Source: an uncultured Flavobacteriales bacterium (GTDB lineage: Bacteria; Bacteroidota; Bacteroidia; Flavobacteriales_D; Sanyastnellaceae). From it: DNA of 57,983 bases. Location of the stretch: the NCBI GenBank assembly GCA_913041135.1, contig CAJWIF010000003.1, positions 1 through 57,983 of the forward strand, given 5' to 3'. The stretch's first letter is position 1, and each line of letters starts with the position of its first letter. The position numbers and the translations under genes were made by a program. The notes beneath the pieces were generated by a model, which saw only the letters and a list, made by a program, of their open reading frames with translations, had not been told where the DNA came from and ran no database searches. This document shows positions 8,592-17,581 of the stretch, one piece after another.

Positions 8592-9593
8592 CTAATCAAT
8601 AACGTTGTAATCGCCAACGCTGATATCTTGAGAGCGACCGAGCAGCTTCGCGTAATTGCCGACCATCGACCCGGAGAGCACTTTGTTTTCAATGGTCGAG
8701 TCGTTTTGGATCAACGTGTTTTGAATCCGGCTGTCAGCTACGGTGGTCCCTTCACCGATGCTAACATGCGGTCCGATGACGCTTCTTTCGATGCGGACAT
8801 GCTCTCCAATGAAGCAAGGAGGGAGGATAACGCTTTCCGAGATGTTGGCTGAAGCAGGAATGCTTACCTGGTCAGCCGTCAGCGTCAAGATCCGTTGATT
8901 CGTCTCGACGGTTGCGACTTTGTTTCCGCAGTCCATCCATTCTGTCACGCGGCCGGTTTCGAACTTGAGTCCCAACTGGGTCATGTTGCGCAACGCATCC
9001 GGCAATTGGTATTCTCCTCCTTTGATGATGTTGTGATCGATCAATTTCTGCAATTCTGTTTGAAGGCGCTCGCCGTCTTTGAAAGCATAGATTCCAATCA
9101 TGGCCAAATCACTGACAAATTCGCTCGGCTTCTCTACGTAATCTTCAATAGCGCCATGGGCATCCGTGACAACGACTCCGAAAGCACTGGGGTCTTCGAC
9201 CTGCTTGACAAATAAAACTCCATCGGCATCGGGATTGATGGTGAAGTCTGCTCGGAAAAGGGTGTCTGCAAAAGCAACGACAACCGGGCCCTTGAGATAG
9301 GCCTTTCCACACAAGATGGCATGCGCAGTGCCGAGCGGTTCTTCTTGATGGCAAATGTGGCCTTTGGCGCCCAATCGCTCGGCCATGGCCAGCAATTGCG
9401 CTTCGGTTTCGGCTCCGAAATCACCAATGACAAACGCAATTTCCTCCACCGGTTCTGCACTCATTGCAACGATATCCTCGACCAAGCGCTCCACGATGGG
9501 CTTACCTCCGACGGGAAGCAACGGCTTGGGAATGGTCAAGGTGTGTGGTCGTAGCCGGCTCCCTCTGCCAGCCATGGGGACAATGATATTCAT
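8592..9593 (-). CDS. Sugar-phosphate nucleotidyltransferase with left-handed beta-helix tail
   Basis: A 333-residue NTP-transferase. The nucleotide-binding signature MAGRGSRLRPHTLTIPKPLL (residues 7-26) and the lysine-containing GGKP follow the glucose-1-phosphate thymidylyltransferase/uridylyltransferase pattern. A second conserved region carries VEKPSEFVSDLAMIGIYAF. From about residue 235, hexapeptide-like repeats (ANISESVILPPCFIGEHVRI, then VIGPHVSIGEGTTVADS) form a left-handed beta-helix. The protein should make an activated sugar nucleotide for polysaccharide or cell-wall synthesis, but the exact sugar and nucleotide cannot be told. It lies 20 bases downstream of dut and 4 bases before the TPR lipoprotein. 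Confidence 0.85.
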   Translation of the reverse strand: MNIIVPMAGRGSRLRPHTLTIPKPLLPVGGKPIVERLVEDIVAMSAEPVEEIAFVIGDFGAETEAQLLAMAERLGAKGHICHQEEPLGTAHAILCGKAYLKGPVVVAFADTLFRADFTINPDADGVLFVKQVEDPSAFGVVVTDAHGAIEDYVEKPSEFVSDLAMIGIYAFKDGERLQTELQKLIDHNIIKGGEYQLPDALRNMTQLGLKFETGRVTEWMDCGNKVATVETNQRILTLTADQVSIPASANISESVILPPCFIGEHVRIERSVIGPHVSIGEGTTVADSRIQNTLIQNDSTIENKVLSGSMVGNYAKLLGRSQDISVGDYNVID

Positions 9594-9613
9594 CTTTTGA
9601 TTCTAAACGTATG

Positions 9614-10060
9614 TTATGCTGTACCCGTACTCCCAAAACCGCCCTCACCTCTTTGGGTGTTGGGCAATGTATCCGCTTCTGTCCAAACAACGCGCTCGTA
9701 CCGGGCCAAAACTAACTGGGCAATACGTTCTCCATTTTCAATGGTGAATGACGTGCTGCCGTGATTGATCAATAAAACACCGATGCCGCCACGGTAGTCC
9801 GCATCAATGGTTCCCGGAGCATTCAACACGGTGATCCCATGCTTGAACGCCAACCCACTCCGAGGCCGCACTTGCAATTCAGTTCCTTCAGGCAGGGCGA
9901 CAAAGAGGCCTGTTGGGATCAATTGATATGCGCCCGGTTCGAGAACGACGGGTTCGGAGAGGTGCGCCCGAACGTCTAGCCCTGCACTCAGTGCAGTCGC
10001 ATATTCTGGAAGGGCGTTGGCGCTTTCGTTGCGAATGATGACAGAAGATTGATTGCTCAT
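9614..10060 (-). CDS. dut: Deoxyuridine 5'-triphosphate nucleotidohydrolase (dUTPase)
   Basis: A trimeric-type dUTPase of 148 residues that hydrolyses dUTP to dUMP and pyrophosphate, preventing uracil misincorporation and supplying dTMP synthesis. All five motifs are visible: SAGLDVRA (25-32), [11 protein letters not shown] (65-75), the uracil/active-site loop [12 protein letters not shown] with the catalytic Asp near 85-88, GERIAQLV (110-117) and the C-terminal [10 protein letters not shown] (137-146). Length is normal. The start codon overlaps the enoyl-CoA hydratase stop by four bases, implying translational coupling. Confidence 0.95.
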   Translation of the reverse strand: MSNQSSVIIRNESANALPEYATALSAGLDVRAHLSEPVVLEPGAYQLIPTGLFVALPEGTELQVRPRSGLAFKHGITVLNAPGTIDADYRGGIGVLLINHGSTSFTIENGERIAQLVLARYERVVWTEADTLPNTQRGEGGFGSTGTA

Positions 10061-10839
10061 TTTCCTGTGAAATCGGGTTTTCTTTTGGCGATAAAAGCTT
10101 GCGTTCCTTCCCGGAAATCTTCCGTGTCAAAGGAGGCGCCAAAGCATTCAATTTCTGCTTCGAAGCCATTTACACTGTCTTCATACCCCGCCAAAACCGC
10201 TTGAATTGCCGTGTCGACGGCTGTGGGTGAGTTCTTCAAAATGCGGTTGGCCATTTTTTCAGCAGCGGCCAAAAGTTCGTTTGCAGGAACCACTTGATTG
10301 ACCAAGCCGCAGAGCAGTGCTTCTTCGGCTCCAACCATGCGCGCTGTCAGGATCATCTCCATGGCCTTTCCCTTTCCGACGATTTGTGGCAAACGTTGTG
10401 TTCCGCCGTAACCGGGAATCACGCCCAATGAAACTTCCGGTAAGCCCATGCGGGCGCTATCGGAGGCAATGCGCATGTGACAGGCCAAAGCCAACTCCAA
10501 TCCACCCCCGAGAGCGAATCCATTGATTGCCGCGATGATGGGTTTTCCGCTGCGCTCGATCCGGTTGAACAACAATTCCTGGCCGTAATTGGCCAAATGC
10601 CGTCCTTTTTCAGCGTCGAAGTCTGCGAATTCTTTGATGTCTGCTCCTGCCACAAAAGCCTTGTCTCCGCTCCCCGTTAAGATGATGATCCCTACTTCGG
10701 TATCTGCTTGTGCGGCTTGTATGGCGTCGGCCAATTGACCAATCACCTCTGCGTTCAATGCGTTGAGGGATTCTGGACGCTGAATGGTCAACGTGCAGAT
10801 GCGGGCTTTTTTATCTTGAAGAATCAGCGAATGAGTCAT
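10057..10839 (-). CDS. Enoyl-CoA hydratase/isomerase family protein
   Basis: A 260-residue crotonase-fold enzyme. Both acid/base glutamates of true hydratases are present: E115 in [10 protein letters not shown] and E135 in [12 protein letters not shown]. The oxyanion-hole segment AFVAGADI (61-68) is also present. It probably hydrates short-chain enoyl-CoA (crotonyl-CoA type) in fatty-acid or amino-acid degradation. Fifty bases separate it from the ABC ATPase upstream. That gap holds TAATTTGC, close to a -7 element but one base short, so it may have its own promoter in addition to read-through. Confidence 0.9.
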   Translation of the reverse strand: MTHSLILQDKKARICTLTIQRPESLNALNAEVIGQLADAIQAAQADTEVGIIILTGSGDKAFVAGADIKEFADFDAEKGRHLANYGQELLFNRIERSGKPIIAAINGFALGGGLELALACHMRIASDSARMGLPEVSLGVIPGYGGTQRLPQIVGKGKAMEMILTARMVGAEEALLCGLVNQVVPANELLAAAEKMANRILKNSPTAVDTAIQAVLAGYEDSVNGFEAEIECFGASFDTEDFREGTQAFIAKRKPDFTGK

Positions 10840-10889
10840 GGGATGAAGGCGAGGGGTTCAAGGGGCAAATTACGAAATGAGGGGGTCCG

Positions 10890-12521
10890 TCAGGCGTTGT
10901 TTTCAAGAGCTTCCAACGAACGTTTTCCCGCACGACTTGAAAGCAGCTCTTGGGTATACGGATGTTGCGGATTATTCATGATTTCTGACGTGTCTCCAGT
11001 TTCAACCAACTGCCCATGCTGCATCACCAACAGGCGATTGCAAAAGGACTGTACGACCCCGAGGTCGTGGGATATAAAAAGAAAAGTCAATTGACGTTCG
11101 TCTCCGATGGTGGCGAGTAAATCCAAAATGGAACGTTGTATTTGAACGTCTAAGGCCGCAACACTTTCATCCAAGACTAAAAACTCGGGTTCCATAGCGA
11201 GCGCTCGCGCGATGACGATGCGCTGTCGCTGTCCGCCGCTGAAACTTTGTGGATAGCGCTTGGCGTCTTCTGCGCTCAGCCCTACTTCTTCAAGCAAGGC
11301 GATGGCCCTCTTTTTTGCCATCAAGCGCTTGTTTCCCAAGTGCATTAGCACCTCTTCCAAGGCGGTTCCGATGCGCATGTGCGGATTCAGGGCGCTATAG
11401 GGATCTTGAAAGACCAACTGGGCCAAACGTCGCGTTCGCTTCATGGATTTTCGGTCGTCCGACAAAACGGGTTGACCATCCAGCATGATAGAACCTGCCG
11501 AAGCAGCAGTAAGGCCCAAGATCAAACGGCCTAAGGTAGATTTCCCACTGCCACTTTCTCCGACCAAACCAACCCTTTCCCCACGGTATATCGTGGTATT
11601 GACTTGTCGAACGGCCGAAAAGGCATCGGTCACTTGACCGAAGAGGTTGCGGCTGACAGGAAATGACTTGGAGACCCCTTGCACTTGGATGTATGCCTCT
11701 TTTTCGGGTGCTTTGAAGATGCGCTGCGGCCGAGCTTGTGCTTCAAGGAGCGCCGATGTGTATGGATGCTCGGGGTGAAGGAAGACTTTCCAGATTGGGC
11801 CTTGTTCTACGATGCCCCCGTCTTTCAGTACCAAAACAGTATCAGCGATGTCGCGAACAACATCGAGGTCATGCGTAATGAAGAGAATGGCCAAGCCACG
11901 TTGGACTTGGAGCTTTTTGAGCAACGCAAGGATGGATTGTTGCACGGTGACATCCAAGGCCGTGGTGGGTTCATCGGCGATGAGCACTTCAGGTTCTGCG
12001 GCAAGCGCGATGGCCAACATGATGCGCTGCTTTTGCCCTCCGCTTAATTCGTGGGGGTACTTATTGAATGTGAGGGCTGGATCGGGCAATTCCACCTCTT
12101 CAAACAAATGTTCGACGCGGATACGAGACTCGCTTTTGGAGCGTTCTTGATGCAACATCAGGACTTCAGTAACCTGCAGCCCCACCCGCATCGACGGATT
12201 CAATGAGGACATGGGGTCTTGGAAAACCATGCTCAAGCCTTGACCTAAAGGGGCCTGGTTAACGCCGTTAGGAGCGATCCAACACTGTCCAGAAGGGAGG
12301 TGTGTTACCGTTCCTTCGACCACTTCACCTCCTTTGGGCAACAGTCCCATGATGGCTGAAGATGTGATGCTTTTTCCAGATCCACTCTCACCAAGTAAAG
12401 CCGTCGTGGTTCCTTTAAACAAGTCAAATGTTACCCCCCGAGTGACGGGTTCAGCTCCGTTGAATGCAACGGAGAGGTTCCGAATTTGCAGGAGAGGGGT
12501 TTCAGTCAACGATTTTCCCAT
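10890..12521 (-). CDS. Fused double ATPase of a peptide/nickel-type ABC transporter (OppD-OppF-like)
   Basis: A 543-residue protein with two complete ABC ATPase domains in tandem. The first has Walker A GESGSGKS (44-51), signature LSGGQKQR (159-166) and Walker B ADEP. The second has Walker A GESGSGKS (321-328), signature FSGGQRQR (427-434) and Walker B LVLDES. Each is followed by the oligopeptide-transporter C-terminal extension (HPEHPYTSALL, NPQHPYTQELL). Such fusions power import or export of oligopeptides, nickel or related solutes, but no permease or binding-protein gene is next to it. The start overlaps the hppD stop by one base (TGATG), which ties expression to tyrosine catabolism genes. 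Confidence 0.92.
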   Translation of the reverse strand: MGKSLTETPLLQIRNLSVAFNGAEPVTRGVTFDLFKGTTTALLGESGSGKSITSSAIMGLLPKGGEVVEGTVTHLPSGQCWIAPNGVNQAPLGQGLSMVFQDPMSSLNPSMRVGLQVTEVLMLHQERSKSESRIRVEHLFEEVELPDPALTFNKYPHELSGGQKQRIMLAIALAAEPEVLIADEPTTALDVTVQQSILALLKKLQVQRGLAILFITHDLDVVRDIADTVLVLKDGGIVEQGPIWKVFLHPEHPYTSALLEAQARPQRIFKAPEKEAYIQVQGVSKSFPVSRNLFGQVTDAFSAVRQVNTTIYRGERVGLVGESGSGKSTLGRLILGLTAASAGSIMLDGQPVLSDDRKSMKRTRRLAQLVFQDPYSALNPHMRIGTALEEVLMHLGNKRLMAKKRAIALLEEVGLSAEDAKRYPQSFSGGQRQRIVIARALAMEPEFLVLDESVAALDVQIQRSILDLLATIGDERQLTFLFISHDLGVVQSFCNRLLVMQHGQLVETGDTSEIMNNPQHPYTQELLSSRAGKRSLEALENNA

Positions 12522-13654
12522 CAGAGGGTTCCTCGTGTTTCTTGCTCGCGTTCAATGGCTTCGAAGAGTGCTTTGAAATTCCCTTTTCCGAAGGATTTGG
12601 CTCCTTTTCGCTGGATGATTTCAAAAAACATTGTCGGACGATCCACGACAGGTTTGGTGAAAATCTGAAGCAAATAGCCTTCATCATCACGATCGATTAG
12701 GATGCCGAGTTCACGCAAAGGCGCCAGGTCCTCGTCTATGCTTCCAACGCGATCTAAGACGGTGTCATAATAAGAACTCGGGACTTTTAGAAATTCGATT
12801 CCTCGATCTCTCAAGGCCGTGACGGTTTCAATGATGTTGGATGTGGCAACGGCGATATGCTGCACGCCCGCTCCCTGGTAGAAATCGATGTACTCTTCAA
12901 TCTGAGATTTTTTCCGACCTTCTGCAGGCTCATTGATAGGGAATTTGATCCGGCCATTGCCATTGGACATCACCTTGGACATCAGGGCGGTGTATTCCGT
13001 TGAGATGTCCTTGTCATCAAAAGAGATCAATTGAGCAAAGCCCATGACCTGCGCGTAAAATGCGGTCCAGGTATCCATTTCACCCCAACCAACATTTCCC
13101 ACCATGTGGTCAACAAATTGCAACCCGAGAGGTTGACTGACTTGAACAGGGTTCCAGGCTTGATACCCTGGCATGAAAATGCCTTCATAGTTTTTACGCT
13201 CTACAAAGGTGTGAACGGTATCACCGTACGTTTTGATACCGCTCAACACCACTTGGCCATCTTTGTCAGATCGTTCTGTGGGTTCAAGCACACTTTCTGC
13301 TCCTCGAGAAGTGGTTTCTTTCCAGCTTTTCGTGGCATCGTCGACCCAAAGTGCAATGGCCTTCACGCCATCCCCATGCCGGTTGATGTGATCATTAATC
13401 GGGCCGTCAGCCACCAAAGGTGAAGTCAGCACCAAAGTGATTTTATCTTGGCGCAGCACGTAAGATACACGATCGCGTATGCCGGTTTCTAAACCGCAAA
13501 AAGCGAGCGGCTGAAACCCCCAGGCGGCCATGTAGTAATACGCGCTCTGTTTGGCGTTTCCACAATACAATTCGATGTGGTCGGTGCCGAGCAAGGGTAA
13601 GAAATCGTCCGCTTCTGCAACGACTTTTTTTAATTCAGGAGAGGTGTTACTCAT
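12521..13654 (-). CDS. hppD: 4-hydroxyphenylpyruvate dioxygenase
   Basis: A 377-residue Fe(II) dioxygenase that turns 4-hydroxyphenylpyruvate into homogentisate in tyrosine degradation. The three iron ligands are visible: H183 in QFVDHMVGNV, H266 in VQHIAVAT and E345 in FFEIIQRKG. The C-terminal helix with GNFKALFEAIEREQ is typical of genuine HPPD and not of other vicinal-oxygen-chelate proteins. The gene sits four bases after hmgA, which codes for the next pathway step, and overlaps the ABC ATPase start. Confidence 0.96.
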   Translation of the reverse strand: MSNTSPELKKVVAEADDFLPLLGTDHIELYCGNAKQSAYYYMAAWGFQPLAFCGLETGIRDRVSYVLRQDKITLVLTSPLVADGPINDHINRHGDGVKAIALWVDDATKSWKETTSRGAESVLEPTERSDKDGQVVLSGIKTYGDTVHTFVERKNYEGIFMPGYQAWNPVQVSQPLGLQFVDHMVGNVGWGEMDTWTAFYAQVMGFAQLISFDDKDISTEYTALMSKVMSNGNGRIKFPINEPAEGRKKSQIEEYIDFYQGAGVQHIAVATSNIIETVTALRDRGIEFLKVPSSYYDTVLDRVGSIDEDLAPLRELGILIDRDDEGYLLQIFTKPVVDRPTMFFEIIQRKGAKSFGKGNFKALFEAIEREQETRGTL

Positions 13655-13657
13655 GGG

Positions 13658-14839
13658 TTAGTCTTCGGGGTTCATTCCAGGTTCAAGCCAAGAACTGTGG
13701 TAGTCCGGGTGTTCAATGGCCAAGGCTTGCGCAGTGACTTGCAATGGCCTGAATGTATCAACCATGACAGCCAATTCTTCTGTTTTGGTTTTTCCAATGC
13801 TGCCTTCATACGTCCCGGGATGTGGACCATGTGGTATACCTGCAGGATGCAAGGAGATGTATCCACGATCGATGCCGGTACGGCTCATGAAGTCGCCTTC
13901 TACGTAGTACAAAACTTCGTCAGAATCGATGTTCGAATGGTTGTATGGCGCCGGAATGGATAGGGGATGATAATCATACATGCGGGGTACAAAACTGCAA
14001 ATAACAAACGCATCCGTTTCGAATGTCTGATGCACGGGAGGCGGTTGGTGTACGCGACCGGTGATGGGCTCAAAATCGTGAATGGATAAGGCGTACGGGA
14101 AGTGATACCCGTCCCATCCGACAACATCAAAGGGATGCGACGCATAGACGTAGTCGTGCAGCTGACCTTGTTTCTTGATCCGAATGGTGAATGATCCGAG
14201 GGCGTCGTGTGTCTCCAACTTCGAAGGCGGACGTAGGTCACGCTCGCAATATGGACTGTGCTCCAACAGTTGCCCGAAGTGGTTGCGGTAACGCTTCGGA
14301 GAATAGACAGGATGTGCAGATTCGGTTATAAACAAGCGGTTTTCGCTTGAATCAAAAGCGAACCGGTGGATGATTCCCCGCGGAATGACCAAATAATCTC
14401 CCGCACTGAAGGGGATTTGACCCAACATCGTGTGCAGTGTTCCAGCACCCTCATGAACAAAAACCACTTCATCACCATCGGAATTCTTGTAGAAGGCGTC
14501 TTCCGCCATGCTTTTGGATGGTGCAGAAAGTAAAATGGTGACGTCGCTATTGAAGAGCACGGGAACGCGACTTTTCAAATAGTCCTCGTTTGGCTTCACC
14601 TGAAACCCCTCGAGCTTTCGACTCAAAAGATTGTTCTCAACGGCAGCTTGGGGTCGCACATCGACGGATTGACCGACACGTTTGACCATGGTTGGTCGAT
14701 GCAAGTGATAGAGCAACGAACTCATTCCGACAAACCCGATGGTTCCGAATAACTGCTCGTAATGCAGCGTGCCGTCTTCCTTGCGAAACTGTGTGTGTCG
14801 CTTAGGGGGGATCTTTCCGAGTTGATGGTAGAAGGGCAT
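13658..14839 (-). CDS. hmgA: Homogentisate 1,2-dioxygenase
   Basis: About 393 residues from the ATG at 14839 (MPFYHQLGKIPPKRHTQF), which matches the usual N-terminus of the short bacterial form; the upstream in-frame start is not credible. It opens the homogentisate ring to maleylacetoacetate. The iron-site regions are visible as APYNHSNIDSDEVLYYVEGD and IPHGPHPGTYEG. It is directly upstream of hppD, so two consecutive steps of tyrosine catabolism are co-transcribed. Fumarylacetoacetase and maleylacetoacetate isomerase are not in the window. The 126-base leader carries nested inverted repeats that may be an operator. Confidence 0.94.
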   Translation of the reverse strand: MPFYHQLGKIPPKRHTQFRKEDGTLHYEQLFGTIGFVGMSSLLYHLHRPTMVKRVGQSVDVRPQAAVENNLLSRKLEGFQVKPNEDYLKSRVPVLFNSDVTILLSAPSKSMAEDAFYKNSDGDEVVFVHEGAGTLHTMLGQIPFSAGDYLVIPRGIIHRFAFDSSENRLFITESAHPVYSPKRYRNHFGQLLEHSPYCERDLRPPSKLETHDALGSFTIRIKKQGQLHDYVYASHPFDVVGWDGYHFPYALSIHDFEPITGRVHQPPPVHQTFETDAFVICSFVPRMYDYHPLSIPAPYNHSNIDSDEVLYYVEGDFMSRTGIDRGYISLHPAGIPHGPHPGTYEGSIGKTKTEELAVMVDTFRPLQVTAQALAIEHPDYHSSWLEPGMNPED

Positions 14840-14863
14840 GGCAGTGGTTTTGCAAGACCTAAA

Positions 14864-14903
14864 AACCCACATGGGTTCCTAGCGCGTTGCGCTAAGTTAG
14901 GAA
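14864..14903 (-). promoter_or_regulatory. Cluster of inverted repeats upstream of hmgA-hppD
   Basis: Two inverted repeats stand side by side 25-65 bases before the hmgA start. AACCCA-CA-TGGGTT lies at 14864-14877 and TAGCGC-GTT-GCGCTA at 14880-14894. The second is enclosed by a wider pair TTCCTA/TAGGAA at 14876-14903. They could be an operator for a regulator of the tyrosine genes or an RNA hairpin in the leader. No T-run follows, so they are not an obvious terminator of the glucosaminidase gene upstream. Confidence 0.4.
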
Positions 14904-14965
14904 GGTGGGAGTCCTTTTGAAAAGAGAGCCCCTCAATTTCAAAACAAAACGCATATTGGGAATTG

Positions 14966-16006
14966 TCACCCCGAGGAACCCCCCCACATGCGGACGTATC
15001 CCGGGAGCTTTCCATTGTCATCGATGCGCCATTGTAAGGAGAGTTTCACACCAGTCTCCAAAGGACTTCCTGGAGTTAGCCGATTTTTCCGAATCAAGGA
15101 TGCCATTTTTACGCCACATCGTTGGGAGACCTCCCAAAGTGTTTCTCTTTCTTGCGTTTCAATCCACAGTTCAATTCCGCGGGTTCGCTTCGGTTGCAAA
15201 TAGATGACTTCCCCCACTTTCGGTGAATAGGACGTTTCACCACGCTTTTGTTCAATCTCATTGTACCGGTACAATTGCCACGGCATCAAATCCAATTCAA
15301 GTGCCAGGTCATCGTAACGGTCTCCGGATTGCGCAAGGATGAATTGAATGTGGTTTTCACTCAATTGCAAAGCCCGATCACCTCGGCTGTCATCCGATGG
15401 CTTGGGAGTCAAGCGCTTTTCATTTTCAGAGGCGTCAGCCAGATTGTCTGAGAATGCCGTGCGTTCTGCGATGAGCGCCAACCCCTCCTGGTCGAAAGCG
15501 ACCAAATCATTCTGCTCAATGAGTTCAATCAGGAGGCGATCGTATTTGGGATTGGTGGCATAACCGCATTTCTTGAGCCCCTTAGCCCACCCCTTATAAT
15601 CGGTGATGTCCAGCTCAAATAATCCTGCATAGCGGGTCTTTTTGAGAAATGTACTGTGGTCTTCAAAGCTTTGCGAAGCATCGTCGTACGCGCGAAAGCA
15701 CTCCCCTTTGCGGTCGTCATCGTGCCTGACTGTAGCACCTTTCCAGTCGCTATGGCACTTGATGCCAAAATGATTATTGGAGCGCGCGGCCAGCTGACTC
15801 TTCCCGTCGCCGCTTTCTAAAATACCTTGTGCCAATGTGATACTTGCTGGAATGCCATGAATGGCCATTTGATAGACGGCCTCGTCTTTCCATTGCTCCA
15901 AGTAGGCGGCGCGATTGCCTTCTCTAACCTGTTGTGCGGAGAGGGAAAAGGAGCACCCCAGAATCATCCAAATCACCATCCACCCCAAAAGCAAGGGGAA
16001 TAGCAT
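14966..16006 (-). CDS. Exported glucosaminidase (GH73-like) with two LysM domains
   Basis: A secreted peptidoglycan hydrolase of about 346 residues. From the ATG at 16006 the signal peptide is LFPLLLGWMVIWMILGCSFSLSAQ. A GTG at 16048 in the same frame would add a more basic N-region, so the start is not certain. Residues ~25-170 are a FlgJ/GH73-type glucosaminidase domain with the catalytic Glu in QGILESGDGKSQLA and the conserved SNNHFGIKCHSDWKG. Two LysM-like modules follow (the first with LALELDLMPWQLYRYNEI, the second with ETLWEVSQRCGVKMASLIRK) and should bind peptidoglycan. Promoter TAATTTTG lies about 60 bases upstream of 16006. Confidence 0.9.
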   Translation of the reverse strand: MLFPLLLGWMVIWMILGCSFSLSAQQVREGNRAAYLEQWKDEAVYQMAIHGIPASITLAQGILESGDGKSQLAARSNNHFGIKCHSDWKGATVRHDDDRKGECFRAYDDASQSFEDHSTFLKKTRYAGLFELDITDYKGWAKGLKKCGYATNPKYDRLLIELIEQNDLVAFDQEGLALIAERTAFSDNLADASENEKRLTPKPSDDSRGDRALQLSENHIQFILAQSGDRYDDLALELDLMPWQLYRYNEIEQKRGETSYSPKVGEVIYLQPKRTRGIELWIETQERETLWEVSQRCGVKMASLIRKNRLTPGSPLETGVKLSLQWRIDDNGKLPGYVRMWGGSSG

Positions 16007-16069
16007 GGACTTGCAATGCTGTGGGATATCAATGTGATGGAGAGAATACACCGGCGTTGAGGATGGCCT

Positions 16070-16077
16070 CAAAATTA
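16070..16077 (-). promoter_or_regulatory. -7 promoter element TAATTTTG of the glucosaminidase gene
   Basis: An exact TAnnTTTG match on the minus strand in the 142-base gap after the YwqK-like gene. It implies a leader of about 60 bases to the ATG at 16006, or about 17 bases to the alternative GTG at 16048. A 13-base palindrome, CACCAA-A-TTGGTG, lies about 45 bases further upstream at 16121-16133. Confidence 0.45.
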
Positions 16078-16148
16078 GGGAGGTCCTTAGGAGGTGCGAT
16101 GGGGTTGGTCAGAGACTATTCACCAAATTGGTGTGAACAGCTTTTGCA

Positions 16149-16574
16149 TTAGGGATTCAAAGCTTCCCCTTCTATCGAGCGCATGATATTCCCTTGCTCA
16201 TTTTTGAAGATCCAGGTCCCTGAAGGGGCTCCTTCGTCATTGTAGCTTCCCTCGATGAAGAGTTGACCATTGGGATGCCACGTGCGGTATAGCCCAACCT
16301 GGATGTCCTGGTCGTAGTGGTGTTCCGACCAAGGAAGTCCATCTTCATAAAAGGCGCTCCAGGTTCCTGTTTTTTGTCCGGCGTCATAGAACCCTGTTTT
16401 CTCCACGGTTCCGTTTTGGTAGAATGTACGGACGGCTGTGCTGTCGCCATGCGCGAGCGTTACTTCCCGCTTTGCTGATCCATCGGCCCATACCGAGGTG
16501 ATGACCTGTTCAGGCTGTTGGGCGCAATGGATGAAAGCGGACAACATCAGAACGAGCAGTGGAAATCGCATCAT
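16149..16574 (-). CDS. Exported YwqK/MORN-type repeat protein
   Basis: A 141-residue protein with an N-terminal signal sequence (FPLLVLMLSAFIHC). The residue before the Cys is His, so a canonical lipobox is doubtful and it may be a plain secreted protein. The body consists of MORN-like repeats of the YwqK type: a strand ending in a Tyr/Phe-x-x-Gly turn followed by GxxTGxW, as in FYDAGQKTGTWSAFYEDGLP, then WHPNGQLFIEGSYNDEGAPS. Function is unknown; such repeats often sit in Bacteroidota surface lipoproteins. It begins seven bases after the polyprenyl synthase stop and probably shares its transcript. A second ATG lies immediately after the first. Confidence 0.75.
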   Translation of the reverse strand: MMRFPLLVLMLSAFIHCAQQPEQVITSVWADGSAKREVTLAHGDSTAVRTFYQNGTVEKTGFYDAGQKTGTWSAFYEDGLPWSEHHYDQDIQVGLYRTWHPNGQLFIEGSYNDEGAPSGTWIFKNEQGNIMRSIEGEALNP

Positions 16575-16580
16575 AGTAGA

Positions 16581-17573
16581 CTATTTTTTTCGTTCGATGG
16601 TATAGTCCACCAGTCCAATCAGGGCTTCTTTGGTCGTGCTGTTTGGCACATCGTTCAAAAGATCAACCGCTTGGTTTCGCAATGCAGTCATCTGTTGATG
16701 GGCATACGCCATGCCTGGACCCTCTACAATGGCACGCATGACTTCAGCGACTGCTTCAGGTTTGTCGTGGTGACGCTTGACCAAGGTGATGAGTCGTCGC
16801 CGTTCCTTCGCAGTAGCATTGTTCAATGTGTGAATCAAGGGCAGGGTCATTTTGCGCTCTCGGATGTCCCCACCGGTCGGCTTTCCCGTACGTTCACCCT
16901 CTCCCAAATCGAGGAGGTCATCCTTGATTTGAAATGCCAACCCCACGAGCTCTCCAAAGGATCGCATCCGCTCGACCGTCTCAGAATCAGCTGCAGCAGA
17001 CGCAGTTCCACAGGCGCAACAGGCAGCAATCAACGACGCTGTTTTCCTTCGAATGATATCAAAATAAACGGCTTCGGTGATGTCCAAGCGGCGGGCTTTT
17101 TCAAGTTGGAGCAATTCACCTTCACTCATTTGGCGAACAGCTTCAGAGGTGATTTTGAGCAAATCAAACGCCTCTTGGTCTACGGCCATGAGCAAGCCGC
17201 GAGATAGCAAATAGTCCCCTACGAGTACAGCGACCTTCTTTTTCCAAAGGGCTTGAATGGAGAAAAAACCACGGCGCATGGGACTTTCGTCGACGACGTC
17301 ATCGTGCACCAAAGTGGCCGTGTGAAGCAGTTCAATCAACGACGCAGCAACATGTGCTCTTTCATTGAGCGGCTGATTGTCGGCTTGTTCGTTTTGAAGT
17401 CGAGCGCATAAGAAGACAAACAATGGCCGCATCTGCTTCCCCTTCCGTCGGATGATATACCGCAGAACAGTATCCAATAAGGCGACATCCGTTCGCATGG
17501 CCGATTTGAAATGAACGGCGAAAGTGGCCATGTCATTAGAGACGGGGGACTGAATTTGCTTGAGCGTCATCAT
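16581..17573 (-). CDS. Long-chain all-trans polyprenyl diphosphate synthase
   Basis: About 331 residues. The first aspartate-rich motif DDVVDE (91-96) and second motif KDDLLD (217-222) bind the Mg-diphosphates; GKQMRPLFVFL, and RRKTASLIAACCACGTA before the second motif, are typical of octaprenyl/solanesyl-type synthases. It should make the isoprenoid tail of menaquinone by adding isopentenyl units to farnesyl diphosphate at the membrane surface. Two ATGs lie in tandem at 17573 and 17570. A TACCTTTG promoter element ends only nine bases upstream, which rules out the longer in-frame start at 17603. It is divergent from yicC. Confidence 0.9.
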   Translation of the reverse strand: MMTLKQIQSPVSNDMATFAVHFKSAMRTDVALLDTVLRYIIRRKGKQMRPLFVFLCARLQNEQADNQPLNERAHVAASLIELLHTATLVHDDVVDESPMRRGFFSIQALWKKKVAVLVGDYLLSRGLLMAVDQEAFDLLKITSEAVRQMSEGELLQLEKARRLDITEAVYFDIIRRKTASLIAACCACGTASAAADSETVERMRSFGELVGLAFQIKDDLLDLGEGERTGKPTGGDIRERKMTLPLIHTLNNATAKERRRLITLVKRHHDKPEAVAEVMRAIVEGPGMAYAHQQMTALRNQAVDLLNDVPNSTTKEALIGLVDYTIERKK

Positions 17574-17581
17574 AGAGAAAG

